DNA from: a virus
IMG/VR virus record: IMGVR_UViG_3300032334_000880
Location: 1 to 34,317 of that record
Length of the DNA: 34,317 bases
Strand: one strand, 5' to 3'
The first letter of the stretch is position 1. Every line of letters starts with the position of its first letter. Made by a program: the position numbers and the translations under genes. The notes under the pieces were generated by a model. It saw nothing but the letters and a program-made list of their open reading frames with translations, ran no database searches and had not been told where the DNA came from. Positions 20,487 to 27,157 of this stretch are shown here, piece by piece.

Positions 20487-21407
20487 ATGGCAGTTCAAAT
20501 CAGAAAAGCCCGCCGCAGTGCTACGAAACTGCGGCTCCTACTGACCGGCCCGAGCGGCAGCGGAAAGACCTACGGCGGCCTCCTCATTTCGAAGGGGCTC
20601 GGGGCGAAGCGGGTGATCGTGATCGACACGGAGCAGGGGTCGAGCGACCTCTACGACCGGCTCCTCCCGTTCGACGTGATCGACCTCCAGCCGCCGTTCA
20701 CCCCGGAGGCGTACATCGAGGCGATCGACGCGGCCGAGAAGGCCGGGGCCGACGTGATCGTGATCGACTCGATCTCGCACGAGTGGAACGGCAAGGGCGG
20801 GTGCCTCGAACTGGTCGACGAGCTGGCCCGGGCCAAGTACCGGGGCAACACATGGTCGGCGTGGTCGGAACTCACGCCGCGACATCGGGCCTTCATCGAC
20901 CGGATGCTCCGCTCGTCGGCGCACATCATCGCGACCGGGAGGTCGAAGACGGAGACGGCCCAGGTCGAGGAGGGCGGTCGGAAGAAGGTCGTGAAGCTCG
21001 GGATGAAGCTCGAGAGCCGCGACGGTGCGGAGTACGAGTTCACGACGGTACTCGACATCGTCCACGACGGTCACTTCGCGGTCGCGTCGAAGGACCGGAC
21101 CGGACTCTTCGGCGGTGACCCGAAGCCGATCACGGCGTCGACCGGCGCCGCGTTCGCGGAGTGGCTGTCCGGTGCGGAGTCGGCTCCGGCCGCCGTCACC
21201 GAGAAGGTGAAGCCCGTGAACGACGGCATCGTGGCGAAGGCGATCGTCCAGATCGCTCGGGCCACGACCCGCGACGACCTCGAGGTGATCCGGTCCCGCG
21301 TCGACGCGCGGCTCCAGGACGGCTCGATCTCAAACGACGAAGCGGAGGCCGTTCTCCGCGAGGTGGATCAGAAGGAATCGGAACTCATTGAAAGCGAGGT
21401 GGCTTGA
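20487..21407 (+). CDS. RecA-like ATPase (Sak4-type recombination protein)
   Basis: A 306-residue P-loop ATPase. Walker A is 'LLLTGPSGSGKTYG' (G21-T28) and Walker B 'DVIVIDSISHEW' (about residues 89-100), and there is an 'IDTEQGSSDLYDRL' strand-helix between them. The overall layout matches phage Sak4/AAA_24 proteins that anneal or exchange single strands in phage recombination. The C-terminal ~70 residues form a separate helical part (DDLEVIRSRVDARLQDG). The start at ATG 20487 follows AGCGGAGGAAATAG. The next gene, an SSB-like protein, is the expected partner and is coupled by TGATG. Confidence 0.85.
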   Translation: MAVQIRKARRSATKLRLLLTGPSGSGKTYGGLLISKGLGAKRVIVIDTEQGSSDLYDRLLPFDVIDLQPPFTPEAYIEAIDAAEKAGADVIVIDSISHEWNGKGGCLELVDELARAKYRGNTWSAWSELTPRHRAFIDRMLRSSAHIIATGRSKTETAQVEEGGRKKVVKLGMKLESRDGAEYEFTTVLDIVHDGHFAVASKDRTGLFGGDPKPITASTGAAFAEWLSGAESAPAAVTEKVKPVNDGIVAKAIVQIARATTRDDLEVIRSRVDARLQDGSISNDEAEAVLREVDQKESELIESEVA

Positions 21408-21886
21408 TGGATTGGGCAGTCAACGACGAGATCACGAACACGCCGGACCGCCACGCGGGCGGCTTGTGTCCGGAGGGTGAGCACACCTTCCGGATTCACA
21501 AGGCCACGCAAGGCGGCCACCGGTTCAAGGAAGGGCAGTTCCTCATGCTCCAGCTCGCCGACGAGGCGAAGGAGTACAGCCTCGTCTTCTGCGACATCGC
21601 CGCCGGGAGCGGCGGCGCCCCGATGGCGACCTCGTTGGCGCAAGCCATCAGCGGGGCCGCGTTCGGCGGGAAGGTGTCGCTCGATCCCGAGGAGCTTGTC
21701 GGCCAGCGGGTGAAGGCGGAGATCTACCAGTTCATCGCCAACAAGTCCGGAAGGACCTACGCGGCGGTGCGGAAGTTCCTCCCGGCGGACCCGGTGGTCG
21801 AGACCGCCGAGGCCACCGCGAAGGCTCCGGCGAAGCGGACGGCGGACCAGAAGATCGCCGGCGACCGGGAAGACATCCCCTTCTGA
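21407..21886 (+). CDS. SSB-like / DUF669-type single-strand DNA protein
   Basis: A 159-residue protein with an OB-like beta-rich core (LCPEGEHTFRIHKATQGGHR, FLMLQLADEAKEYSLVFCDI, QRVKAEIYQFIANKSGRTYA) and a flexible acidic tail ending 'DREDIPF'. That C-terminal tip closely resembles the DDDIPF tail of bacterial SSB that recruits repair and replication partners. Together with the preceding Sak4-like ATPase this is a recombination pair. DUF669-type phage proteins occupy the same position elsewhere. Coupled to the previous gene by TGATG. Confidence 0.75.
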   Translation: MDWAVNDEITNTPDRHAGGLCPEGEHTFRIHKATQGGHRFKEGQFLMLQLADEAKEYSLVFCDIAAGSGGAPMATSLAQAISGAAFGGKVSLDPEELVGQRVKAEIYQFIANKSGRTYAAVRKFLPADPVVETAEATAKAPAKRTADQKIAGDREDIPF

Positions 21887-21896
21887 GGAGGCCGGC

Positions 21897-22076
21897 ATGT
21901 CGGACGAAAGCCATGGACGGCTCCCGTGGGATCCCACCCCCGCCGAGATCGCCCGCCGTTGTGCGGAGATCAGGCGGGGGTGGCCCCACGGGGAAGCGGC
22001 CACAAGGAAGGGTGGCGGGCTGGTCCCGCGCACCAGGGAGAAGCGGAAGGCACGGCAACGGAGGCGGTTCTCGTGA
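21897..22076 (+). CDS. Small basic protein with DPTPxEIAxRCAEI motif
   Basis: A 59-residue protein starting at ATG 21897 after GAGGAGG. Its N-terminal half, 'LPWDPTPAEIARRCAEIRRG', is nearly the same as 'YVDPTPEEIAARCAEIQREW' in the protein at 26353-26748. The C-terminus is Arg/Lys-rich (TREKRKARQRRRFS). A shared short motif next to basic or HTH parts suggests a common binding partner in this phage. Overlaps the next GTG. Confidence 0.62.
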   Translation: MSDESHGRLPWDPTPAEIARRCAEIRRGWPHGEAATRKGGGLVPRTREKRKARQRRRFS

Positions 22077-22321
22077 AGCTGTATCGGGTCTCATTGTTTT
22101 CGACGGACAGCAACATCTACCCGCAGATGGAGTCGGGCGACTCGTTCGACCGCGATGGTGTCGAGATGGTCGCTCGGCCTTCGGCAGGACTCGTGGAGCG
22201 GGATCGCCGCTGGTGCGAGACGGAGGCCGAGGCCATCCGCGTCGCGATCCCGGTGGTGGCCCAGCTCCACGCGGAGATCGAGAGCCTCCTCGGCCGCATG
22301 TACGAGGGGGTGATCCGATGA
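22073..22321 (+). CDS. Small protein, unknown
   Basis: An 82-residue protein from GTG 22073, with GGAGG about 10 bases upstream. Begins 'MKLYRVSLFSTDSNIYPQME', then a helical C-terminus 'TEAEAIRVAIPVVAQLHAEI'. No family recognised. Overlaps neighbours on both sides (GTGA at the start, ATGA at the stop), which supports expression. Confidence 0.62.
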   Translation: MKLYRVSLFSTDSNIYPQMESGDSFDRDGVEMVARPSAGLVERDRRWCETEAEAIRVAIPVVAQLHAEIESLLGRMYEGVIR

Positions 22322-22701
22322 GCTGGGTCGCGCCTTCCTTCTCCGTGATGCGAGGCGACGCAGGCCGGACGTGGCTCCGTCGCTCCGACATCCTCGCGGC
22401 CCTCGCGGCCGAGAGCCTCCCGATGTCGTGGTACGAGGCGAAGCAGATCCTCGCCACGATGCCGAAGCCGGCGAAGCACCACGGCCACTACCAGTTCACG
22501 GTCGAGCACCGGGACGCGGTGCTGGCCGCGGCACGGATGACGTACAGCGCCCGCCCCGGGGCCAAGCCGCTGGCAGCGGTCGGGGAGCGTAGCGGCGGAT
22601 CGCTTTGTAATCGCCGCAGCGGAGACGGCTCGACATCCTACGACGCCGAGACTCCGCCGGATGCCCCACGAGACGGGGCAAAATCAAGGAGGGGACCATG
22701 A
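22318..22701 (+). CDS. Early operon protein, unknown
   Basis: A 127-residue protein. The first ~85 residues look folded (WLRRSDILAALAAESLPMSW, YEAKQILATMPKPAKHHGHY, TVEHRDAVLAAAR), with a possible helix-turn-helix shape. The last 40 residues are Gly/Ser/Asp-rich and probably disordered (SGDGSTSYDAETPPDAPRDG). ATGA overlap with the next gene. No function assigned. Confidence 0.62.
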   Translation: MSWVAPSFSVMRGDAGRTWLRRSDILAALAAESLPMSWYEAKQILATMPKPAKHHGHYQFTVEHRDAVLAAARMTYSARPGAKPLAAVGERSGGSLCNRRSGDGSTSYDAETPPDAPRDGAKSRRGP

Positions 22702-23000
22702 TACCGAAGACGACCATCGACGCGATCTACGAGCTCCCGATCTTCGCGGCGGCTCGTCGCACCGACCCGGCACCGTCGAAGGCGGCGGCCCAGCGGGCGC
22801 CGGTGCGCGGCCACTGCCTCCTGGTGCTCGAGGCCCTGTCCTCGGGGCCGGCGGGCCAGACGGAGATCGCGAAGCGGGCCGGGCTCACGGTGGCGGCTGT
22901 GTCGAAGCGGTTGCCGGACCTTCGGCGGAATGGGTTGATCGAGAGGACCGGCCGCGAGGTAGCGGACGGTGAGGGGGAGTACAGGAGGGTGCAGGGATGA
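22698..23000 (+). CDS. Winged-helix DNA-binding protein
   Basis: A 100-residue protein. The central segment, 'HCLLVLEALSSGPAGQTEIA' then 'KRAGLTVAAVSKRLPDLRRN' and 'GLIERTGREV', is a classical MarR/ArsR-type winged helix, with recognition helix around 'TVAAVSKRLPDL'. The SD is AAGGAGGGG 5 bases before ATG. It may regulate the early operon or assist replication. The stop overlaps the next start (ATGA). Confidence 0.78.
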   Translation: MIPKTTIDAIYELPIFAAARRTDPAPSKAAAQRAPVRGHCLLVLEALSSGPAGQTEIAKRAGLTVAAVSKRLPDLRRNGLIERTGREVADGEGEYRRVQG

Positions 23001-23806
23001 GCGGCGACGTAATCACAGGCACTGTGATTGGAGTTGGCGCTCCTAACAGGACAGCGGACGGACGCGCCGTTCAGTGCGGAATCGTTCTCGGAGACGACCA
23101 TGGACTCTGTCGTATATACGCCGACTTCGGCGGCGTAATGGACCGCGTGAGCTTATGGGATCGAGTTCGCTGTCGCGTCCATGTTCACGGCGGCGACAAC
23201 AGGGTCGAGAGCTGGAAGCTCGACGACGCCGCCGTTGTAGGGAAGGTGGAATCATCGGCCGAGAAACGCTCCATCCTCGATTCGTGCGTATTGGAGTGTG
23301 GCAATGAGGACCCTATCGACTTCATGAATCGTGAGCGGCGAAGCGTTGGCCTCGTTCGCCAGTCCGTGACCGGCATCGGGTACGCAATGGAGGTTCGGGA
23401 GTTCGATGAGTCTCCGGACTGGGTGATGACGCAGAGAGAAACGCCGCAGCGACCTTACATCAGATGGAGAAGCACCGCCGGGAAATCGCACGACCAGCAG
23501 CTATGCGCGCACGAGGCTTACGAGTGGCTTCGCAGGAATCCGTCGAACACCTCGCAGTTGTGGTCGAACCTTCGCATTGAGGACATCGACTACACGAAAT
23601 GGCTGCTCCTTGGAAACACCAAAGACAAGAGGAACGTCTGGGTTGTCGTACACGTTCATCGTCTAAAAAAAACGACTCATCAACCTACGCTCGCAAGCTG
23701 CTCGATCAGCGATGGAAGTCCAAGCGGGTGGCCTTATTTGCCGCTCGCGGATCTTCGTGCGAGGCGTGTGGCCTCAACGGGTCAGCAACTGTTGTTCACC
23801 ACCTGA
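22997..23806 (+). CDS. Unknown protein, probably continuing into an HNH domain by frameshift
   Basis: A 269-residue open frame. Residues 1-75 look like an OB-type barrel (VITGTVIGVGAPNRTADGRA, RVSLWDRVRCRVHVHGG). Residues about 85-222 are a separate domain (HDQQLCAHEAYEWLRRNPSN, DYTKWLLLGNTKDKRNVWVV). At residue ~223 the gene hits eight A (23665-23672). After it this frame becomes low-quality (QPTLASCSISDGSPSGWP), while frame -1 encodes a complete HNH motif. So the true product is probably a fusion made by -1 slippage on A AAA AAA, or the gene is broken or mis-sequenced. GC is lower than in the neighbours, suggesting recent acquisition. Confidence 0.6.
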   Translation: MSGDVITGTVIGVGAPNRTADGRAVQCGIVLGDDHGLCRIYADFGGVMDRVSLWDRVRCRVHVHGGDNRVESWKLDDAAVVGKVESSAEKRSILDSCVLECGNEDPIDFMNRERRSVGLVRQSVTGIGYAMEVREFDESPDWVMTQRETPQRPYIRWRSTAGKSHDQQLCAHEAYEWLRRNPSNTSQLWSNLRIEDIDYTKWLLLGNTKDKRNVWVVVHVHRLKKTTHQPTLASCSISDGSPSGWPYLPLADLRARRVASTGQQLLFTT

Positions 23807-23898
23807 GATACGACGCCGATCTTGAGCCTTGGGAGTACCAGGACTCCGACTACCTGCTCGTTTGCCGAGCCTGTCACGAAAGGATTCACGGACGATGA
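23599..23898 (+). CDS. HNH nuclease domain in frame -1
   Basis: In frame -1 to the previous gene, residues after the A-run read 'STYARKLLDQRWKSKRVALF', 'CEACGLNGSATVVHHLRYDA' and 'PWEYQDSDYLLVCRACHERI'. These give C-x2-C, HH and C-x2-CH zinc/HNH signatures. The first ~24 residues from ATG 23599 are an out-of-frame reading of the other gene, so an independent start there is doubtful; no better start is seen. The stop overlaps ATG 23895 of the next gene, so ribosomes must reach this frame for normal coupling. That supports frameshifting or a fused ancestral gene. Confidence 0.6.
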   Translation: MAAPWKHQRQEERLGCRTRSSSKKNDSSTYARKLLDQRWKSKRVALFAARGSSCEACGLNGSATVVHHLRYDADLEPWEYQDSDYLLVCRACHERIHGR

Positions 23899-24782
23899 AG
23901 AACCATCCGATCGCAGATGTCTGGCCGATGATGGACGAAGCCAAGCTGGCCGAGCTGGCCGACGACATCCGCAAGAACGGCCAGCTTGTTCCGGTCTGGC
24001 TGTATGAGGGAAAGATCCTCGACGGACGGAACCGATGGGCTGCCTGCAAGATCGCAGGCGTTGAGCCGAAGACCAAGGAATACACGGGCGAGGAGCCTAC
24101 CGCTTTTGCTGTGTCGCTGAATGATCGGCGGCGGCACATGAACAAAGGCGCGCTCGCGGCGGTCGCGGCGGAGCTGGAGCCGTTCTTTTCCGCTGACGCG
24201 AAGCGGCGTCAGATCCGGAAGCCGAAGGCGGAATCTGTTGTGGAAAAAGTTCCACAACAAACGCCAAGGAAGTCTCGGGAAGAGGCCGCTGCGTCAGTTG
24301 GCGTGAACGACCGCTACGTTTCCGACGCCAAGAAGGTAAAGGCTGAAGCTCCGGAAGTCTTTGCGCGGCTCAAGGCCGGGAAGATCACGCTACAGGATGC
24401 GAAGCGTGAGGTAGCCAAGAAGCCGACCGACGACTGGAGGCAGGACGAGCGCGACCGCCAGGCCAAGGTGAACGACGGGATCACCGTTGTCGCCAATGCG
24501 TCGTCGGACAGGAACCTGATCTGCTGGGCTGAGCGCGAAGGGCTTGCCGTCAGGATTGACCGAGGCACGAGGTACGGGAACCCGTTCATCCTTGATGAAG
24601 ACGGAGATAGGGACGAAGTGTGCGACTCATACGAGCGTCACTACATCACTCGGAAGCCATCCATAACGGACCGCATCGATTCGGGCGATCTGACCGGGAA
24701 GGTGCTCGTATGCCACTGCTATCCGAAGCGATGCCACGGCGACTGTCTCGCGTCCGAGGCCAACTCGGTATCAATCAAGTAG
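23895..24782 (+). CDS. ParB-like domain fused to DUF4326
   Basis: A 295-residue two-part protein. The N-terminus (1-80) has the ParB/Srx fold: 'MMDEAKLAELADDIRKNGQL', then 'VWLYEGKILDGRNRWAACKI'. Residues about 125-170 carry a KorB/HTH-like helix set (SREEAAASVGVNDRYVSDAK, LKAGKITLQDAKREVA). Residues about 200-286 are DUF4326: 'GTRYGNPFILDEDGDRDEVC', 'YERHYI', 'GKVLVCHCYPKRCHGDCLA'. ParB-like phage proteins can be nucleases, CTPases or regulators; DUF4326 is uncharacterised. It starts on the HNH stop (ATGA) and shares the lower-GC island. Confidence 0.82.
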   Translation: MKNHPIADVWPMMDEAKLAELADDIRKNGQLVPVWLYEGKILDGRNRWAACKIAGVEPKTKEYTGEEPTAFAVSLNDRRRHMNKGALAAVAAELEPFFSADAKRRQIRKPKAESVVEKVPQQTPRKSREEAAASVGVNDRYVSDAKKVKAEAPEVFARLKAGKITLQDAKREVAKKPTDDWRQDERDRQAKVNDGITVVANASSDRNLICWAEREGLAVRIDRGTRYGNPFILDEDGDRDEVCDSYERHYITRKPSITDRIDSGDLTGKVLVCHCYPKRCHGDCLASEANSVSIK

Positions 24783-24792
24783 GGAGCAAACG

Positions 24793-25665
24793 ATGGCCGG
24801 TGAATGGATTCAGGTCGACTGCTGCATCGCCCAAAAGCCCGAGGTCCTCCGCCTCCAGGCCGCCACCGGCCTCGAGGCTGATCAGGTGATCGGCCGGCTG
24901 GTCATGCTCTGGTCGTGGGCCTCCCTCAACGCCTCGGACGGTACGGCGGCGCTCCCGGTCGGGTTGCTCTGCCGGGTGTGCGGTGGCGACGAGGCGTTCT
25001 GGCGGGCGGTCGAGGCGGTGGGGTGGCTCCAGATCGACGCGGAAGGCGGGACCGTGGGTGTCTCCGGATGGGACGCTCGGTTCTCAAAAGCCGCTAAATC
25101 CCGGGCCATGGAGGCGATCCGGAACAAGGTCGCCAACTCCAAGAAAGACCCTGTTACGCGCGCGGCGCGTAACGGTACGCGCGCGGCGCGTGCGCACCAC
25201 GCGCCCGGCGCGTCAGAGAGAAGAGATAGAAATTCTTCTTCATCCTCCCCCGTGGAGGATGCGCAAGGGGAACCGGAGCCGGAGCCGGCGGACTGGGAGA
25301 CGCTCCGCAAGGCGTGGAAGGCCGGGAAGGGTCGGCCGTGGAACCTCCCGGACCCGCCGGACAAGGTCGCCGACCGGCTGGACGAGCCCGGCTGGTTCCC
25401 CAAGGCCCTCGCGGCGATCGAGGCCCTCCCGCGGTGCCGGTACTTCCGCGACCCCGTGACGCTGACGCAGCTCGTGGCGCCGGGGTTCGTGGACAAGATC
25501 CTCGGAGGTCAGTTCGACAACGACCGCGATCCGGCGCCGTCCCGTGGTGGACCACGCCGGCCAGACGAACGTCCCCCGCCGCAGGCATTCGCGGGTGCCG
25601 ACGCGGAGGCGTTCGAGCGGACGAAGCGCGCCATGGCCGAGAAGCTCCGCTCCTCCGGCTCTTGA
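24793..25665 (+). CDS. Replication initiator / replisome organiser-like protein
   Basis: A 290-residue protein. The N-terminal ~95 residues match phage initiator winged-helix domains (EWIQVDCCIAQKPEVLRLQA, VIGRLVMLWSWASLNASDGT, FWRAVEAVGWLQI), which bind the origin. A low-complexity linker (TRAARNGTRAARAHHAPG, residues about 125-150, then SSSSS) contains the palindromic iterons. A C-terminal domain (GWFPKALAAIEALPRCRYFR) probably recruits helicase or loader. Having the origin inside the initiator gene, between two domains, is the lambda O arrangement. SD (GGGAGC) before ATG 24793. Confidence 0.75.
   Translation: MAGEWIQVDCCIAQKPEVLRLQAATGLEADQVIGRLVMLWSWASLNASDGTAALPVGLLCRVCGGDEAFWRAVEAVGWLQIDAEGGTVGVSGWDARFSKAAKSRAMEAIRNKVANSKKDPVTRAARNGTRAARAHHAPGASERRDRNSSSSSPVEDAQGEPEPEPADWETLRKAWKAGKGRPWNLPDPPDKVADRLDEPGWFPKALAAIEALPRCRYFRDPVTLTQLVAPGFVDKILGGQFDNDRDPAPSRGGPRRPDERPPPQAFAGADAEAFERTKRAMAEKLRSSGS
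25153..25245. other. Putative replication origin: three palindromic iterons plus AT-rich flank
   Basis: Three sites of ACGCGC-N3-GCGCGT: 25156-25170 and 25177-25191 (spacer GCG) and 25199-25213 (spacer CCG). Centres are 21 and 22 bases apart, two helical turns, so all face the same side. The first is extended to GTTACGCGC/GCGCGTAAC. Right after them comes the most AT-rich, strand-biased stretch nearby (about 25214-25245, purines then TTCTTCTTC). Iterons next to an AT-rich unwinding region inside the initiator gene parallels ori-lambda. Confidence 0.65.
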
Positions 25666-25689
25666 TTCGCTCCTGGACGCCCGTACCCT
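25662..25689 (+). promoter_or_regulatory. Putative promoter before gene 25717
   Basis: TTGATT (25662-25667), 16 bases, TACCCT (25684-25689). The 12 bases TTGATTCGCTCC match the 15821 site. RNA would start near 25696, about 20 bases before the GTG start, which has AGAGGAG upstream. Confidence 0.5.
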
Positions 25690-25716
25690 ACGGCCAACAC
25701 CCCAGAGGAGCCGCCC

Positions 25717-26049
25717 GTGACCCTCCCGAACGAACGCTACCGCGCCGTGATCAAGACCCGCGAGTTCCTCGTCTCGCTGATCACCCCGAGCGAGACCCCT
25801 CGTATACCGTCCCACGTTCGCTCTGTGGCCCGTTTGCTCCTCCGGCACTATCCGAACACCCTCGACATGGAAAGCGCCGCCTACGAGGCTCCTAGCGTGT
25901 TTGAGGGGGAATCGGCCCGGAGGCGTGAGGAACAGACGTTCATGGTGGACGTGGCGGAGCGGCTGACGCCGCCACGGCGGACGTGGCGGGAGTTCCTGTG
26001 TGGGTCACGGAGGACCGACGATGTCGCGAATGAGCCGGGAGAAGGGTAA
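25717..26049 (+). CDS. BPSL0761-like small protein
   Basis: A 110-residue protein from GTG 25717 (SD AGAGGAG). 'NERYRAVIKTREFLVSLITP', 'IPSHVRSVARLLLRHYPNTL' fit the BPSL0761-type family, short proteins found in prophages and proteobacterial genomes with no known function. The C-terminal ~40 residues (ERLTPPRRTWREFLCG) are not part of the conserved core. Overlaps the nuclease gene by 29 bases. Confidence 0.68.
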   Translation: MTLPNERYRAVIKTREFLVSLITPSETPRIPSHVRSVARLLLRHYPNTLDMESAAYEAPSVFEGESARRREEQTFMVDVAERLTPPRRTWREFLCGSRRTDDVANEPGEG

Positions 26050-26371
26050 GCGGGGCGAGCGGGAGGCCGCGGCGGAGCTCGGCGAGCTGCTCGGCGTGGA
26101 CGCCCGGCGTGGCGTCCAGTTCCAGGGTGGCCCCGACTCCCCGGACGTGGTCCTCGAGGACGTTCCGATCCACGTCGAGTGCAAGCGGGTCGAGGCGTTG
26201 AATCTCTACGCCGCGATGGAGCAGGCGAAGGCGGACGCCGGCGAGAAGGTGCCGGTGGTGTGGCATCGTCGCAACAACCAGCCGAGCGTGGTGATCGTGA
26301 GGACGAGCCGGCTGGTGGAGCTGGCCCGGGCCATCGTGGAGGCGGCGGACCGATGCAAGCCAAACGAATGA
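26021..26371 (+). CDS. Hjc-like Holliday junction resolvase / PD-(D/E)xK nuclease
   Basis: A 116-residue protein. 'REKGKRGEREAAAELGELLG' with an early Glu, 'GGPDSPDVVLEDVPIHVECK' with D and E-x-K, and '...EKVPVVWHRRNNQPSVVIVR' follow the order of PD-(D/E)xK endonucleases, especially small Hjc/phage resolvases. Such an enzyme would resolve branched DNA before packaging. ATG 26021 has GGAGG 7 bases upstream; ATG 26030 is an alternative. Overlaps the next gene. Confidence 0.78.
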   Translation: MSRMSREKGKRGEREAAAELGELLGVDARRGVQFQGGPDSPDVVLEDVPIHVECKRVEALNLYAAMEQAKADAGEKVPVVWHRRNNQPSVVIVRTSRLVELARAIVEAADRCKPNE

Positions 26372-26748
26372 GCACGATCCGGGCCTACGCCCGCCAGACG
26401 TGGTCGCGGAACCTCCGGCGTGGCTCGGTGGCGAGGGTGAAGCTCACCGAGGCCCAAGTCGCCATGGCTCGCCGACTCTGGAGCGAAGGCGTCCACCGGG
26501 ACGAGGTCGCCCGCCGGATCGGCGTGTCGGTGACCACGTTCATCGCCCGGCGCGGCGACCAGCTCGCGGACCTCGAGCGTCGGGCGCAGGGAGTGGGGAG
26601 CAAGAAGCCTGGAGGCTACGTCGACCCGACTCCCGAGGAGATCGCGGCTCGGTGTGCGGAGATACAGCGGGAGTGGACGGCCGAGGAGCGGCTCCAGCGG
26701 CTGGCCGGGCGCGGGAACATCCTTCGCGTGATCAACCTCCGGCGCTGA
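26353..26748 (+). CDS. HTH protein with DPTPxEIAxRCAEI motif
   Basis: A 131-residue protein. 'KLTEAQVAMARRLWSEGVHR' plus 'DEVARRIGVSVTTFIARRGD' is a resolvase/sigma-like helix-turn-helix (residues about 26-65). The C-terminus holds the motif 'DPTPEEIAARCAEIQREWTA' also found at 21897-22076, then 'ERLQRLAGRG'. ATG 26353 has GGAGG about 9 bases upstream; ATG 26368 is the alternative, on the previous stop. As the last early gene directly before a late-type promoter it is a candidate late regulator; this is inference. Confidence 0.68.
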   Translation: MQAKRMSTIRAYARQTWSRNLRRGSVARVKLTEAQVAMARRLWSEGVHRDEVARRIGVSVTTFIARRGDQLADLERRAQGVGSKKPGGYVDPTPEEIAARCAEIQREWTAEERLQRLAGRGNILRVINLRR

Positions 26749-26749
26749 C

Positions 26750-26779
26750 TTCAACGGCTCCGGTGAGCGTCCGTAGAAC
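26750..26779 (+). promoter_or_regulatory. Putative late promoter P4, before the fibre module
   Basis: TTCAAC (26750-26755), 18 bases, TAGAAC (26774-26779), within the exact repeat ACTTCAACGGCTCCGG (26748-26763) that begins right at the HTH gene stop. Expected start near 26786. It would drive fibres, HNH and, after circularisation, the terminase genes. Confidence 0.58.
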
Positions 26780-26803
26780 GGCACCACACCCCCGGTGCCG
26801 CCA

Positions 26804-27157
26804 ATGTCTGCCGTCTACACGCTCGACTCCGTGGCCGCCTCGTTGACGCTGCGAGTCAATCGTGGGGACGAGTGGAACGTCGGCGTCCGGTTCACCCGGC
26901 GCGGGTACGAGCAACCGATCAACGTCGAGGGGTATCGGCTGGTGTGCGAGGTCCGCCTCCACGGCGACCGCTACCTCGTGGTCACGCCGGACGTGGAGAT
27001 TGTGGACCCCGAGAACGGCGTGGTCCGACTCTCGCTCACGGAGGCCCAGACGTTCGAGCTGGACGCGGGCTCCTACCGGTACTCGCTGCGGTGGGTGGCG
27101 CCCGGCGAGGTCGAGCGGACGATCCTCCGCGGCATCATGGAGGTGGTCGAACGATGA
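26804..27157 (+). CDS. Tail/baseplate-type small structural protein
   Basis: A 117-residue beta-rich protein (120 if GTG 26795 is used; neither start has a clear SD). 'LTLRVNRGDEWNVGVRFTRR', 'NGVVRLSLTEAQTFELDAGS' and 'YRYSLRWVAPGEVERTILRG' form the pattern common to N-terminal domains of phage fibre, baseplate-upper and neck proteins. Its place at the head of the fibre module supports an adaptor role. Its stop overlaps the PEP-CTERM-like gene. Confidence 0.68.
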   Translation: MSAVYTLDSVAASLTLRVNRGDEWNVGVRFTRRGYEQPINVEGYRLVCEVRLHGDRYLVVTPDVEIVDPENGVVRLSLTEAQTFELDAGSYRYSLRWVAPGEVERTILRGIMEVVER

